13,628 bases of DNA from Natrialbaceae archaeon B1-Br10_E2g27 (lineage in GTDB: Archaea > Halobacteriota > Halobacteria > Halobacteriales > Natrialbaceae), in contig LKMM01000031.1 in the NCBI GenBank assembly GCA_001563885.1, forward strand, positions 1 to 13,628. Direction: 5' to 3'. Below the pieces are notes generated by a model. It was not told the origin of the DNA. It saw only the letters and a list, made by a program, of their open reading frames with translations, and searched no databases. Below are positions 1 to 6,602 of the stretch, in pieces. The position numbers and the translations under genes are program-made. How positions within the stretch are numbered: the first letter of the stretch is position 1; every line of letters begins with the position of its first letter.

Positions 1-42
1 GAGCAGACGGAGCTCTTAGAAGACCACTTCCTGACCGAATAA
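1..42 (+). CDS. Possible C-terminal tail of a truncated gene
   Basis: The first 13 codons in frame 1 read EQTELLEDHFLTE and end at a TAA at 40-42. The composition is acidic, with Glu, Asp, Leu and Thr, as in haloarchaeal proteins, whereas the other two forward frames are Arg/Pro-rich and look non-coding. If real, this is the end of a gene entering from the left. The fragment is far too short to name a family, and a chance open stretch remains possible. Confidence 0.3.
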   Translation, partial: EQTELLEDHFLTE

Positions 43-215
43 CACAGGGGTGCCACTCGAGGAGATATCGGTGAAACCGGACGGGGGCGGGAGCCCGTCA
101 CGGAATGAGAGACATGAGCTAACTCGAAGCGGGGGCGAATCCACGTTCGAGCGATCCGGGCGTAGACTCGGTTCGGCCGGTCCGCGCGTCGTGGTCTGAG
201 CCGAACGCGTACCCG

Positions 216-234
216 GCGGGGTCAACTCCCCCGC
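216..234. terminator. GC-rich hairpin, possible terminator
   Basis: GCGGGG (216-221) and CCCCGC (229-234) form a perfect 6-bp stem with a 7-nt loop. ACTTTC follows shortly on the plus strand. It lies about 175 nt after the putative gene end at 42, which is far for a terminator, and there is no long T-run. The structure is seen directly; its role is a guess. Confidence 0.2.
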
Positions 235-314
235 ACTTTCACCGATGTGGCTGTGTGACTTTGTTATGAAATGAATTGAGCGGTCGTAATCAGGACGAAC
301 TTCTGATAGGGGCG

Positions 315-370
315 CGCTGTGTACTCATAGTGACTTGCTACGTCCACACAGCGTGACCGTTCGTCACGGT
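315..370. repeat. Overlapping inverted repeats
   Basis: CGCTGTGT (315-322) is exactly complementary to ACACAGCG (346-353), leaving a 23-nt loop. Directly next to it, CGTGAC (352-357) pairs with GTCACG (363-368), and ACCGT (356-360) alternatively pairs with ACGGT (366-370). These could be alternative RNA structures, a protein-binding site, or the end of a decayed mobile element. No transposase remnant is visible nearby. Confidence 0.4.
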
Positions 371-378
371 AACTGCCG

Positions 379-434
379 CTTGATAGTTGTGTCCGAGTGC
401 ATCCGGCTTGATAGTGGTGACCGACTGCATCCGG
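379..434. repeat. Two tandem copies of a 28-bp repeat
   Basis: Copy 1 (379-406) and copy 2 (407-434) both begin CTTGATAGT and end TGCATCCGG. They abut without a spacer and differ at three of 28 positions. The copies sit about 135 nt upstream of the oxidoreductase start codon. Two copies are too few for a CRISPR array and there is no spacer. A replication-slippage duplication or a doubled regulatory site are the simplest readings. Confidence 0.75.
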
Positions 435-567
435 CTCGAGCACGCCACCCTCTCTGTCGGTGGTGACACCGGATCCCCCAGAGAACGCGGCGGCTACTCG
501 AGTGTATCGGTTGATTGTACGTCGTCAGAACCCCTAGAGGGATATCGCTCGCTGTCGTCCATTCGGT

Positions 568-1590
568 ATGGAACAGCGTTCGGAAGACGACTCCCCGCTA
601 CGAGTTGGAATCGTCGGACTTGGATTTATTGGGACGACCGTCGGCGGGCAGTTTCATCGCCACGCTGAGGCGCGGGTCGACGCGCTCTGTGATCTCGATG
701 AAGACCGCCTCGAGGAAGTCGGATCCGAGTTCGAGGTCAGCCCCTCGAGACGCTACACGGCGTATCGGTCGATGCTCGACGATTCGGAACTCGAACTCGA
801 TGCGGTGTTGATCGGGACGCCACATACGCTTCATTACGAGCAGATTTGTGAGGCACTCGACCGCGAGATTGCTGTCTACTGTGATAAGCCGCTGACGACC
901 GATCTGGAGCAGGCACAGAATCTCACAGCGCGTGTCGAGCGGAGTCAGGCGATGTTGATGGTTGGCTATCAACGCCACCTCCAGACGGCGTTTATTCGGG
1001 CGCGAGAGCGGTTTGCCGATCACAAGCCTGACTGGGTGACGGCCTCGATGACACAGGCCTGGATCGATGGCTGTACTGGGACCTGGCGGACCGATCCCGA
1101 CCTCTCGGGTGGTGGCTTTTTGTACGATACCGGGAGTCACGTCCTCGATGGGCTGCTCTGGACGACGGGTCTGGAACCCGAATCTGTCGCCGCGAGCATG
1201 GACTTTTATGACGACGACCAGCGAGTCGACCGGCGAGCACATCTGGATATCCGATTCGAGAACGGCGCGACGGGGACGGTCTCGCTCAACGGTGATGCCC
1301 CTACAGTTCGCGAACACCTCCACCTCTGGGACGAGGAGGGTGCAATCTACATCGAGGGCGTCCAGTGGGGTTCACGTGAGGTCCACGAGATTCGATCGGA
1401 TGCGAGCACACACACGCCGTATGTCGACGCCCACGGCGAACAGTCGCGAGCCGACGCATTCGTCGAGAGCGTTCGCGAAGGGACCGAACCGCCGGCGACG
1501 GCTCGAGATGCCCTTCGGGTGACGGCACTGACAGAAGCAGCCTACGAAGCCGCACGGACTGGCGACCGGATTCCGGTCGAGATGCCGTAG
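568..1590 (+). CDS. Gfo/Idh/MocA family NAD(P)-dependent oxidoreductase
   Basis: A 340-residue protein of normal length for this family, which oxidises or reduces sugars, inositols and related polyols with NAD(P). The N-terminal Rossmann fold begins with GLGFIG (residues 17-22, GxGxxG). The family's EKP-type motif appears as CDKP (105-108), whose Lys usually contacts cofactor and substrate. YQRH lies at 134-137. The C-terminal domain carries GGGFLYDTGSHVLD (181-194), where Asp187 and His191 match the usual catalytic/substrate-site pair. There is no signal peptide, so the protein should be cytoplasmic. The ATG at 568 is chosen because the Rossmann strand begins at residue 12, and GATATC at 541-546 could be a TATA element for a leaderless transcript. 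The substrate cannot be told from sequence, and neighbouring genes give no pathway hint. Confidence 0.9.
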   Translation: MEQRSEDDSPLRVGIVGLGFIGTTVGGQFHRHAEARVDALCDLDEDRLEEVGSEFEVSPSRRYTAYRSMLDDSELELDAVLIGTPHTLHYEQICEALDREIAVYCDKPLTTDLEQAQNLTARVERSQAMLMVGYQRHLQTAFIRARERFADHKPDWVTASMTQAWIDGCTGTWRTDPDLSGGGFLYDTGSHVLDGLLWTTGLEPESVAASMDFYDDDQRVDRRAHLDIRFENGATGTVSLNGDAPTVREHLHLWDEEGAIYIEGVQWGSREVHEIRSDASTHTPYVDAHGEQSRADAFVESVREGTEPPATARDALRVTALTEAAYEAARTGDRIPVEMP

Positions 1591-1775
1591 CGAGTCGCGT
1601 TTGTCTCGAGCAAGTATGTGCTCATTACACTGGTTCGAGACCGCCTATTCGGCCCCCATAGCGTCGCTCATCGACAGGCTACCGAGCGCTCGAGCGGTCG
1701 TAATATCGCCGTATTCGGCCGTTGCTTTCGGTTACAAGCCGGATAACTACAACGGGAAGTCGCTATCGCTCGGAT

Positions 1776-1991
1776 ATGATCAGCTGCGAAAACTGTGACA
1801 CCCCGCAGTTCCTCCAGATCACCCAGAGCCGCGTCTACTTCGAAGACGGCGAGATGATCAACGAAATCTCTGAAACCTACGAGTGTACGCTCTGTGGGGC
1901 GACCGGCAAATACGTCTACGACGAGGATCGAGACGAAGAGACCGTCACGGGTGAGGTCATGCTCACCAAAGAACGGCCGAAGTTCGCCTGA
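1776..1991 (+). CDS. Small zinc-ribbon-like protein, 71 aa
   Basis: A 71-residue acidic protein with two CxxC knuckles, CENC (residues 4-7) and CTLC (37-40), separated by about 30 residues rich in beta-formers. This is the pattern of a rubredoxin-type or zinc-ribbon fold binding one zinc. Haloarchaeal genomes encode many such small proteins, mostly of unknown function. The ATG at 1776 is preferred to an upstream GTG- or TTG-type extension because the first knuckle starts at once and the upstream residues look non-coding. GATAACTA about 27-34 nt upstream could be the TATA box. The gene converges on gvpM, leaving 116 bp (1992-2107) in which I see no clear terminator. No specific function is assigned. 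Confidence 0.75.
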   Translation: MISCENCDTPQFLQITQSRVYFEDGEMINEISETYECTLCGATGKYVYDEDRDEETVTGEVMLTKERPKFA

Positions 1992-2107
1992 GTCCGTACT
2001 CCTGTGTTCTCCCTTGAGGGCCGTATGCATCGCGTACAACGGCACCGACGAGCCGATCAGTGGTCACAACACGTCGACGCAGTTCGGTATCAGCGACGAT
2101 CAACAGG

Positions 2108-2398
2108 TCAGTTACTCGAGTGACTGCCGACCGATATCGCCTCGCTGCGATCGACCTCTGGGTCCCGGCGGCCGTACTGTCGACGGGTGATCGCTGACCG
2201 TCGTCGCTCGAGGTCCCACTCCTCGAAGAGGCCGTACTCGGTCATGGTCTCCATTCCTGCGATTGCCGCGGTGAGTTTGATGCCGATCAACGGGATATCC
2301 GCGACGGAGACGATTACGTCCGCACGCACGATTGCGCCGTCTCTGAGCAACACGTCGAGGACGTCGACCAGTACCTCGTCGTCCTTTCGGGGTCTCAT
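2108..2398 (-). CDS. gvpM: Gas vesicle protein GvpM
   Basis: A 96-residue member of the GvpA/J/M family, a minor accessory protein essential for early gas-vesicle assembly in Halobacterium. The family core covers about residues 8-60: VDVLDVLLRDGAIVRADVIV, then ADIPLIGIKL and AAIAGMETMTEYGLFEEW. This matches GvpM better than GvpA or GvpJ. The tail beyond residue 62 is Arg-rich (ERRRSAITRRQYGRR) and unlike the acidic GvpJ tail. It is the last gene of the leftward operon. Its ATG overlaps the gvpL stop as ATGA (2395-2398), suggesting translational coupling. Confidence 0.93.
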   Translation of the reverse strand: MRPRKDDEVLVDVLDVLLRDGAIVRADVIVSVADIPLIGIKLTAAIAGMETMTEYGLFEEWDLERRRSAITRRQYGRRDPEVDRSEAISVGSHSSN

Positions 2399-3330
2399 GG
2401 AACCCTCCCTCCGGGTTGGTCGTCGACACCCCCCGACGATTCCTCACTCGAGCGGTCGCCCCCGAGTTCCGGCGCGAACGTATACGGTGGCCACGGACCG
2501 GTAAACCTGACCTCGAGGCCGTCGGTCGCCGCGACCTGATCAAGGACCGAACCGACCGCACCCTCGTCGTCTGCGTGTGCGAGGACGGTGAGCCGACAGT
2601 AGGTCTCGCCGCCGTCTGCGCCACCGTCGGTCACGTCGTCTGCGAGCCCGACCGTCGGCGAACGTTCGAGCGTGTGGACCTCGCGGACGAGTTCCGCGAG
2701 CCGTGCCTCGAGGTCGGCTGCAATCTGCTCTCGGCGGGCGACTCTGACCTCCTCGAGTCTGTGGTCGCGTTTTTTCTCGAGCAGGAAGGCCGTCCCGTCC
2801 TCGGAGTCGTCGATCCGGGCCTGGAGTTTTCCCAGTCGGTCGTCTTGCTCGATTAGCCGTTCGTCGCTGATCGGGTCGACGTCGACCACCTCGATGCGAT
2901 ACTCCCAGTGGTCTGTGAGTGACTCGAGTGCACTCGAGATGGTTCCGTGTTCGGTCCGGAGCCACTCGCGGACGCGGTCGTCGTCGCCTCGGAGGATGGT
3001 GTCGAACTGGAAGGGGATCGGGGTACCGAACCGGTCGGCGGCAGCGTCGACGACCGTCTGATGGCGGACGAGCCAGCGGCGGATTTCGGCTATGTCGGCT
3101 GAATCGTAGAGTTCGTTGGTCGGGTGGACCACGGCTCCGATCCCATCAGCTGTGACGAGCGAAACGGGTTCGCCGTCGACGCCCACTTGCTCGAGATCGG
3201 CGTCCTCGTCGGCGCAGACAAGACAGTACAGATACCGACCCTCGTCTATTTCCGGGGTCTCGCCGTCTGGGTGCTCGGCGCTCGAGCCGTCCGCTATGTG
3301 TGTCGACTCGCTAGGGTCGTCAAAACTCAC
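2395..3330 (-). CDS. gvpL: Gas vesicle protein GvpL (GvpL/GvpF family)
   Basis: A 311-residue GvpF/GvpL-family protein. In haloarchaea GvpL is an accessory protein that binds many other Gvp proteins and is thought to help organise assembly. The first 30 residues are an acidic extension; the family domain starts at GRYLYCLV (31-38). A charged helical stretch (about 155-222) is likely coiled coil. The conserved closing motif FTGPWPPYTF (276-285) parallels YTGPFAPYSF in GvpF of the same cluster. The tail is acidic and Gly/Ser-rich. The start is GTG, overlapping the gvpK stop as GTGA; no ATG is available near the domain edge. Confidence 0.93.
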   Translation of the reverse strand: MSFDDPSESTHIADGSSAEHPDGETPEIDEGRYLYCLVCADEDADLEQVGVDGEPVSLVTADGIGAVVHPTNELYDSADIAEIRRWLVRHQTVVDAAADRFGTPIPFQFDTILRGDDDRVREWLRTEHGTISSALESLTDHWEYRIEVVDVDPISDERLIEQDDRLGKLQARIDDSEDGTAFLLEKKRDHRLEEVRVARREQIAADLEARLAELVREVHTLERSPTVGLADDVTDGGADGGETYCRLTVLAHADDEGAVGSVLDQVAATDGLEVRFTGPWPPYTFAPELGGDRSSEESSGGVDDQPGGRVP

Positions 3331-3671
3331 TCGGACTCACCTCCGAAAACGGAGTACCCAGGTCGGTGGGTGTGGAGTTCCTCCTCGTGGAGTCCCTCGA
3401 GTGCGTCGTTGACGAGTCCGTCGAGGTCTCCCCGGAGGTTATCGACGCCGTCTTCGATCCCTTCATCGCGTTTGAGTTGCTCGAGTTCGGCCTCGATCGT
3501 CGCAAGCTGTTGGCCGAGGCGTTCTACCTCCTCGTCCGTGAGGCCGCCCGATTCCATCCGCCGGATTGCTTCGCGCTCGAGTGCGCCGAGTAAGATTTCG
3601 ACGATGGTGACGACGAGCGTCAACAGTCCCTGACGGGCATCCTCACCATCGCCGACGTCGATCGTCGTCAC
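3327..3671 (-). CDS. gvpK: Gas vesicle protein GvpK
   Basis: A 114-residue GvpK, an accessory protein essential for gas-vesicle formation. The hydrophobic helix GLLTLVVTIVEILLGALERE (15-34) is typical of the family and is followed by RRMESGGLTDEEVERLG (37-53), the GvpK signature. Residues 45-98 are strongly helical with heptad-like Leu spacing. The short tail ends RPGYSVFGG. It starts with GTG and overlaps the gvpJ stop as GTGA (3668-3671); its own stop overlaps gvpL the same way. Confidence 0.92.
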   Translation of the reverse strand: MTTIDVGDGEDARQGLLTLVVTIVEILLGALEREAIRRMESGGLTDEEVERLGQQLATIEAELEQLKRDEGIEDGVDNLRGDLDGLVNDALEGLHEEELHTHRPGYSVFGGESE

Positions 3672-4102
3672 GTTACTGACCCCCCCTCGCCTGGCTCCTC
3701 CTCGTCACTCGAATTCGCTTCCGACGCCTCGCTATCGTCGCTTGAGTTTCCCCCTTCTTCGTCGCTCCCGTGAGCCGACTCGTCGGCGTAACGCTCCTCA
3801 GGCGTCACGTTGACGCCTCGAGTGGGATCGATCGCTGGGTTTGGCCGCTCCATCTCGGCGAGTTCGGGTTCGCCGACAGCTTCTGCAACCCGGCGCATAT
3901 CCGTTCCTTCGGGGAACTCGAGGCCGTACTTTGCGGCCGTTTCGAAGGAAGCGATCGCCGCCCGGACCTGCACGCCGAGCAGTTGCGTATCGCCGATCGA
4001 GACCGCGATGTCGGCGTTGATGACGATACCTTTGTCGAGCAACATTTCGACGACCTCCGCGAGGTCGGTCTTCTGTCGACTCGGCTGGAAATCATGCACC
4101 AC
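3668..4102 (-). CDS. gvpJ: Gas vesicle protein GvpJ
   Basis: A 144-residue member of the GvpA/J/M family, an accessory protein proposed to help nucleate or cap the vesicle. The family core, from DLAEVVEMLLDKGIVINADI to AAIASFETAAKYGLEFP, spans about residues 13-62, followed by GTDMRRV. The last 35 residues are a very acidic Ser/Glu/Asp tail. There is no ATG in frame. Of three GTG codons (4111, 4102, 4099) I choose 4102, because GAGGTGATC at 4106-4114 is a near-perfect Shine-Dalgarno sequence and the GTG at 4111 would lie inside it. An N-terminus longer by three residues is possible. gvpJ is the only operon member not directly overlapping the preceding recognised gene. Confidence 0.92.
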   Translation of the reverse strand: MVHDFQPSRQKTDLAEVVEMLLDKGIVINADIAVSIGDTQLLGVQVRAAIASFETAAKYGLEFPEGTDMRRVAEAVGEPELAEMERPNPAIDPTRGVNVTPEERYADESAHGSDEEGGNSSDDSEASEANSSDEEEPGEGGSVT

Positions 4103-4214
4103 GGCGATCACCTCGAGTCTCGGGGTCCCAACGGGACGGTCCGAACGTCGAACTCAGGGCGGTCGGTGTCGGTTCCTCGAGTCGGTTGGTCGGCTGTGGA
4201 TGTTGCTCAATCAT
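4092..4214 (-). CDS. Possible 40-residue bridging ORF between gvpI slot and gvpJ
   Basis: An ATG at 4214 overlaps the stop of the preceding gene by 8 nt, and the frame runs 40 codons to a TGA at 4092-4094 that overlaps the gvpJ start region. The product begins MIEQHPQPTNRLEEPTPTAL and is Pro/Thr/Arg-rich with no recognisable domain. The case for it is positional: it would close the only gap in an otherwise continuous chain of overlapping genes and keep ribosomes running into gvpJ. The case against it is its size, non-acidic composition and lack of a known homologue. It may simply be an untranslated spacer. Confidence 0.22.
   Translation of the reverse strand: MIEQHPQPTNRLEEPTPTALSSTFGPSRWDPETRGDRRGA
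4106..4114 (-). promoter_or_regulatory. Shine-Dalgarno site of gvpJ
   Basis: On the minus strand GAGGTGATC matches the complement of the archaeal 16S rRNA 3' end (anti-SD core CACCTCC with flanking ATC). From GAGG to the GTG at 4102 are 8 nt, a normal spacing. This decides the gvpJ start against the upstream GTG at 4111, which is part of the site itself. Confidence 0.55.
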
Positions 4215-5061
4215 TGTCGGATCTCCGTTTCTGGCGTTCGCGCTCGAATCGCGGGCCGTAGATGCGCTTTCGGCTCGGGGCCGTCGACAGCCGAACCTCC
4301 TGGGGGACCGTCGAGTGGTTGACGACGCTTCCTAGTGCGGCCTGTTCGGTCGGCATCGTCGACGCTGCCGTTGGATTTCTCGAGTTCGCACTCGTATCCT
4401 GGCGGCGCATCTTCTCGCGGTTGAACTCATAAAGACGATCGAATTTTACGTGGGTCTCGAGTATAGCCTCCCGGAAGGCATCGATCCCGCGCATGGCCTG
4501 TTGCTGGATTGCAACCTGGTAGGCTTCGGGGTCGTCCATGACGTCGATGTCGCCGAGTGCGTCTGTGAGGTCGACATCCTCGAGGAGGCCGTCTTCGCCG
4601 CCAACGAGTCCGTCCTCGCCGACCAGTTCGGTCTCCTCGCCGGTATCGGCGAGGTCGTCGACTGCCCCCTCGAGTTTCCGAGACTGCTCCCAGATCGATC
4701 CTAACGCAGTTGCGTCCCAGGCCTCGAGCAGGTCGACCGCCCGGACCAGTTGCGTGAGGTCGACGGCGTCGGTCACGCCGGTCTCCTCATCGTCTAGCGC
4801 GTCGGGAAGGTCGCCGACCTCGAGCGCATCGAGGGCGTCCTCGCCGTCGATTGCCTCGGGGAAGGTTGCGAAATCGATCGTCTCGAGTAACTCCTCGAGT
4901 GCCGTCGCCACTCGCGCTAACGTCTCGACGTCACCGAGCACCGACTCGAGTGTCTCCTCATCCAGCGTGGCCACGTCGTCGACGCCACCTAAACAGTCCT
5001 CGACGTTCTCGAGGCAGTCTTCGGCCTCCGCGAGCAGGCCCTCGAGTTCCTGCTCAGCCAT
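4207..5061 (-). CDS. Gas-vesicle operon protein in the gvpI position, 284 aa
   Basis: It sits exactly where gvpI is found in other haloarchaeal clusters (H-I-J), but I cannot confirm GvpI identity from sequence. Residues 1-180 are extremely acidic, Leu/Asp/Glu-rich and predicted helical, with two repeated-looking segments, EDCLENV and EDCLGGV (14-30). Residues 180-222 form a more conserved-looking helical block (EAYQVAIQQQAMRGIDAFRE, then KFDRLYEFNREKMRR). After a Ser/Thr/Asn linker the final 22 residues are basic (SRKRIYGPRFERERQKRR). The ATG at 5061 is chosen because it overlaps the gvpH stop (ATGGCTGA) and begins the acidic frame; the frame upstream of it only mirrors gvpH. Likely a cytoplasmic, protein-binding accessory factor. 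It could be GvpI with a long N-terminal extension or a lineage-specific protein. Confidence 0.75.
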   Translation of the reverse strand: MAEQELEGLLAEAEDCLENVEDCLGGVDDVATLDEETLESVLGDVETLARVATALEELLETIDFATFPEAIDGEDALDALEVGDLPDALDDEETGVTDAVDLTQLVRAVDLLEAWDATALGSIWEQSRKLEGAVDDLADTGEETELVGEDGLVGGEDGLLEDVDLTDALGDIDVMDDPEAYQVAIQQQAMRGIDAFREAILETHVKFDRLYEFNREKMRRQDTSANSRNPTAASTMPTEQAALGSVVNHSTVPQEVRLSTAPSRKRIYGPRFERERQKRRSDND

Positions 5062-5566
5062 CGGTACCCTCCACGTTGTCCTCGTCGCCGTCGGCCGAGT
5101 TCTGTACTCGAACGGTGAGTACGCCGTTGTTGATCGTTGCCCGAGCCGATCGGTTGTCCCAGGGAACGTCGACTCGCTCGAGTTCGCGACTCGAGAGGCC
5201 AACGACGAGGTGTGAGTCGTCGAAGCCGACGGTCACGTCCTCGGGGTCGCTGCCAGCGACGTCGGCGATCACCAGCAGTTCGTCGTCGTGACGACGGGTC
5301 GTCACGCGGTGAGACGAGGCGGTGTCCGCCGAGCGGTACCGACGGAATCTTGGTCGGTTGTCCTCGAGGACGTCCTCGCCCGACCCGATTGAGATATTGT
5401 AATCCATCGTCTTTCGCCCGTCGTCCCGACGGCCAGTAAGGGAGCCGTCCTCGAGGGCCTCGAGTGCGGAGAACAAACTCGAGAGCCAGTGGTCATCGTC
5501 TGATTCGGGATTGTTGTCTTCCGGTTCGTCTCGTCCGTCGTCCGGTTCGGGTGGATCCTCGGACAT
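5054..5566 (-). CDS. gvpH: Gas vesicle protein GvpH (Hsp20-like)
   Basis: A 170-residue protein with an acidic N-terminal region (1-26), a short hydrophobic/aromatic segment (HWLSSLFSALEAL, 26-38) and a C-terminal alpha-crystallin-type domain (about 86-155). The domain shows ELLVIADVAGSDPEDVTVGF and NNGVLTVRV (147-154 is the GxLxVxV element). GvpH proteins of haloarchaea share this Hsp20-like layout, and in Halobacterium GvpH is dispensable but affects vesicle yield or strength. The ATG overlaps the gvpG stop by one base (TAATG), and its stop overlaps the next gene by 8 nt. The protein ends without the IxI tail of oligomeric Hsp20s, which may mean a dedicated rather than general chaperone. 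Confidence 0.87.
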   Translation of the reverse strand: MSEDPPEPDDGRDEPEDNNPESDDDHWLSSLFSALEALEDGSLTGRRDDGRKTMDYNISIGSGEDVLEDNRPRFRRYRSADTASSHRVTTRRHDDELLVIADVAGSDPEDVTVGFDDSHLVVGLSSRELERVDVPWDNRSARATINNGVLTVRVQNSADGDEDNVEGTDG

Positions 5567-5820
5567 TAGCGTTTCACCTCGATACGGCCGCTCGTGAGCC
5601 GCTCGTGGACCTCGCGGGCGATCTCGAGTTCGGCCTCGAGTTCGTCTTTCTGCGTTCGGTACTCCGATTCGGAGCGTTCGCCGAGTTCGTACAGCAACTG
5701 ATTTTCCTTGAGATCGTCCTGGATGGCCTCGATGTCGTACAGTTCGTCGAGCGCCATCGTGTGTAAGGCGTCGACGATGCCAACGAACGGCCGCAACAGC
5801 AGATCGTCGAGGATGAACAT
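5566..5820 (-). CDS. gvpG: Gas vesicle protein GvpG
   Basis: An 84-residue GvpG, an essential accessory protein. It opens with FILDDLLLRPFVGIVDALHT and continues MALDELYDIEAIQDDLKENQ, matching the family along its whole length. The second half is a charged helix suited to coiled-coil contacts. The ATG at 5820 is preferred over the GTG one codon earlier because known GvpG proteins start with MF. With ATG the overlap with the gvpF stop is TGATG (one base); with GTG it would be GTGA. Confidence 0.94.
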   Translation of the reverse strand: MFILDDLLLRPFVGIVDALHTMALDELYDIEAIQDDLKENQLLYELGERSESEYRTQKDELEAELEIAREVHERLTSGRIEVKR

Positions 5821-6443
5821 CACCGACCAGCCCCGATTTCGACGTCGACGAAACTGTACGGTGCGAACGGGCCGGTGTAGCGGAAGGTGAGTGCTTCGTG
5901 TTCGTCCTCGAGGGCCGCGACGGCCTCGTCGAAACGCTCGCGGTCGTCGCGGTCGACCAGATACGACCGATTGAGGACGAGTCGGTCGCTGAACAGTCCG
6001 TTCGGCACTGACTGGTCGGCGATCGGCTCTACGGCGTCGGCAACGGCCGTCTCGATGGCCTCGGTGTCGACGTCCGTGTCGGCCTCACGGACCACTTTGA
6101 GCCCGAGTTCGATCCGTCCCTCGACGTCGTTTAATGCCCGGCGGAAGGCAGGTCTGGCCCCGCGGAGGACGTTCTTCAGGGTGCGGTCGCTCTCGAAGGC
6201 CATCCCGAAGCGCATCGGGACGACCCCGCGGCCGTCGGTACGGTCCATGATCTCCCGGAGGACCTCGTCGTGGCGTTGTGCGTCCTCGTCGGTCTCCTCG
6301 AGTTCGGTGGTGTCGACGTCGGAGACGACCGCTCCCAGACGGCGGTGTGTGACCGTGTAGACGTACTCGCCGCCGCGGACGGCGTCGGCTTCGAACTCGA
6401 TCGGATCGCCGTCGGTGATCCCGTAGACGTATCGGTTGCTCAC
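5820..6443 (-). CDS. gvpF: Gas vesicle protein GvpF
   Basis: A 207-residue GvpF/GvpL-family protein, essential for assembly. In cyanobacteria a homologue lines the gas-facing side of the vesicle, and in Halobacterium GvpF binds GvpA. It opens with NRYVYGIT (3-10). VVPMRFGMAF (74-83) and the closing motif YTGPFAPYSF (189-198) are family hallmarks shared with GvpL. It is the first gene of the leftward operon. The start is GTG, preceded on the minus strand by GTGACC 5 nt away and GGAG 12 nt away, so it is probably SD-led rather than leaderless. In Halobacterium gvpD and gvpE precede gvpF in the same operon; here nothing does. Confidence 0.94.
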   Translation of the reverse strand: MSNRYVYGITDGDPIEFEADAVRGGEYVYTVTHRRLGAVVSDVDTTELEETDEDAQRHDEVLREIMDRTDGRGVVPMRFGMAFESDRTLKNVLRGARPAFRRALNDVEGRIELGLKVVREADTDVDTEAIETAVADAVEPIADQSVPNGLFSDRLVLNRSYLVDRDDRERFDEAVAALEDEHEALTFRYTGPFAPYSFVDVEIGAGR

Positions 6444-6602
6444 GGGCAGGTCACGCTCCGAGAGACGAGGTGGCTGGGACGAACTGGTATCATAGCGAGG
6501 TGGGGAACTCGTGACGGCCGTTCGAGCGCGCTCGGGGTTATGGTGGTGCTTGCAATCGCAGCGCCAGCCGAATTACGAGGTCGTCGTGAACGCCCAGACG
6601 GC
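6444..6602. promoter_or_regulatory. Divergent promoter region between gvpF and gvpA
   Basis: These 159 bp must drive both gvp operons. For gvpA, AATTAC (6571-6576) lies 27-32 nt before the ATG, the position expected for the TATA box of a leaderless or nearly leaderless mRNA; there is no good Shine-Dalgarno next to the ATG. For gvpF, GGTATCATAG (6487-6496), read on the minus strand, would put the start of transcription near 6465, about 22 nt before the GTG. I do not see the paired TGAAACGG/TGAACCAA-type upstream element bound by GvpE in other haloarchaea. Assignments of boxes are inference. Confidence 0.5.

Larger units (their letters stand above)
43..567. other. Long non-coding stretch with hairpins and a tandem repeat
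   Basis: No convincing gene is visible here. The short open frames (for example 16-225 minus and 387-668 plus) lack the acidic composition of real haloarchaeal proteins and match no family I recognise. The stretch contains a GC-rich hairpin (216-234), a relatively AT-rich patch around 250-290, overlapping inverted repeats (315-370) and a 28-bp direct duplication (379-434). Just before the next gene, GATATC at 541-546 lies 22-27 nt upstream of its ATG and could be the TATA element of a leaderless promoter. Confidence 0.5.

Noticed and set aside
16..225. 69-codon minus-strand frame in the left spacer
   Set aside because: Pro/Ser/Arg-rich, no recognisable domain, not acidic, and overlaps a GC hairpin; no support as a gene.
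379..434. CRISPR-like direct repeats
   Set aside because: Only two copies, directly adjacent without a spacer, and no cas genes.
598..1323. 241-codon minus-strand open frame
   Set aside because: It is antisense to the oxidoreductase, Arg-rich and matches nothing; GC-rich haloarchaeal genes often keep such frames open.
4538..5215. 225-codon plus-strand Ser-rich frame
   Set aside because: It is the mirror of the acidic gvpI-slot gene (Asp/Glu codons read as Ser/Arg on the other strand).
6270..6602. Upstream extension of the gvpA frame
   Set aside because: It overlaps gvpF on the opposite strand; GvpA proteins start with MAQP at 6603.
6444..6602. GvpE-type upstream activating sequence
   Set aside because: I looked for the paired TGAAACGG/TGAACCAA-like boxes and found only partial, unpaired matches such as GTGAACG.
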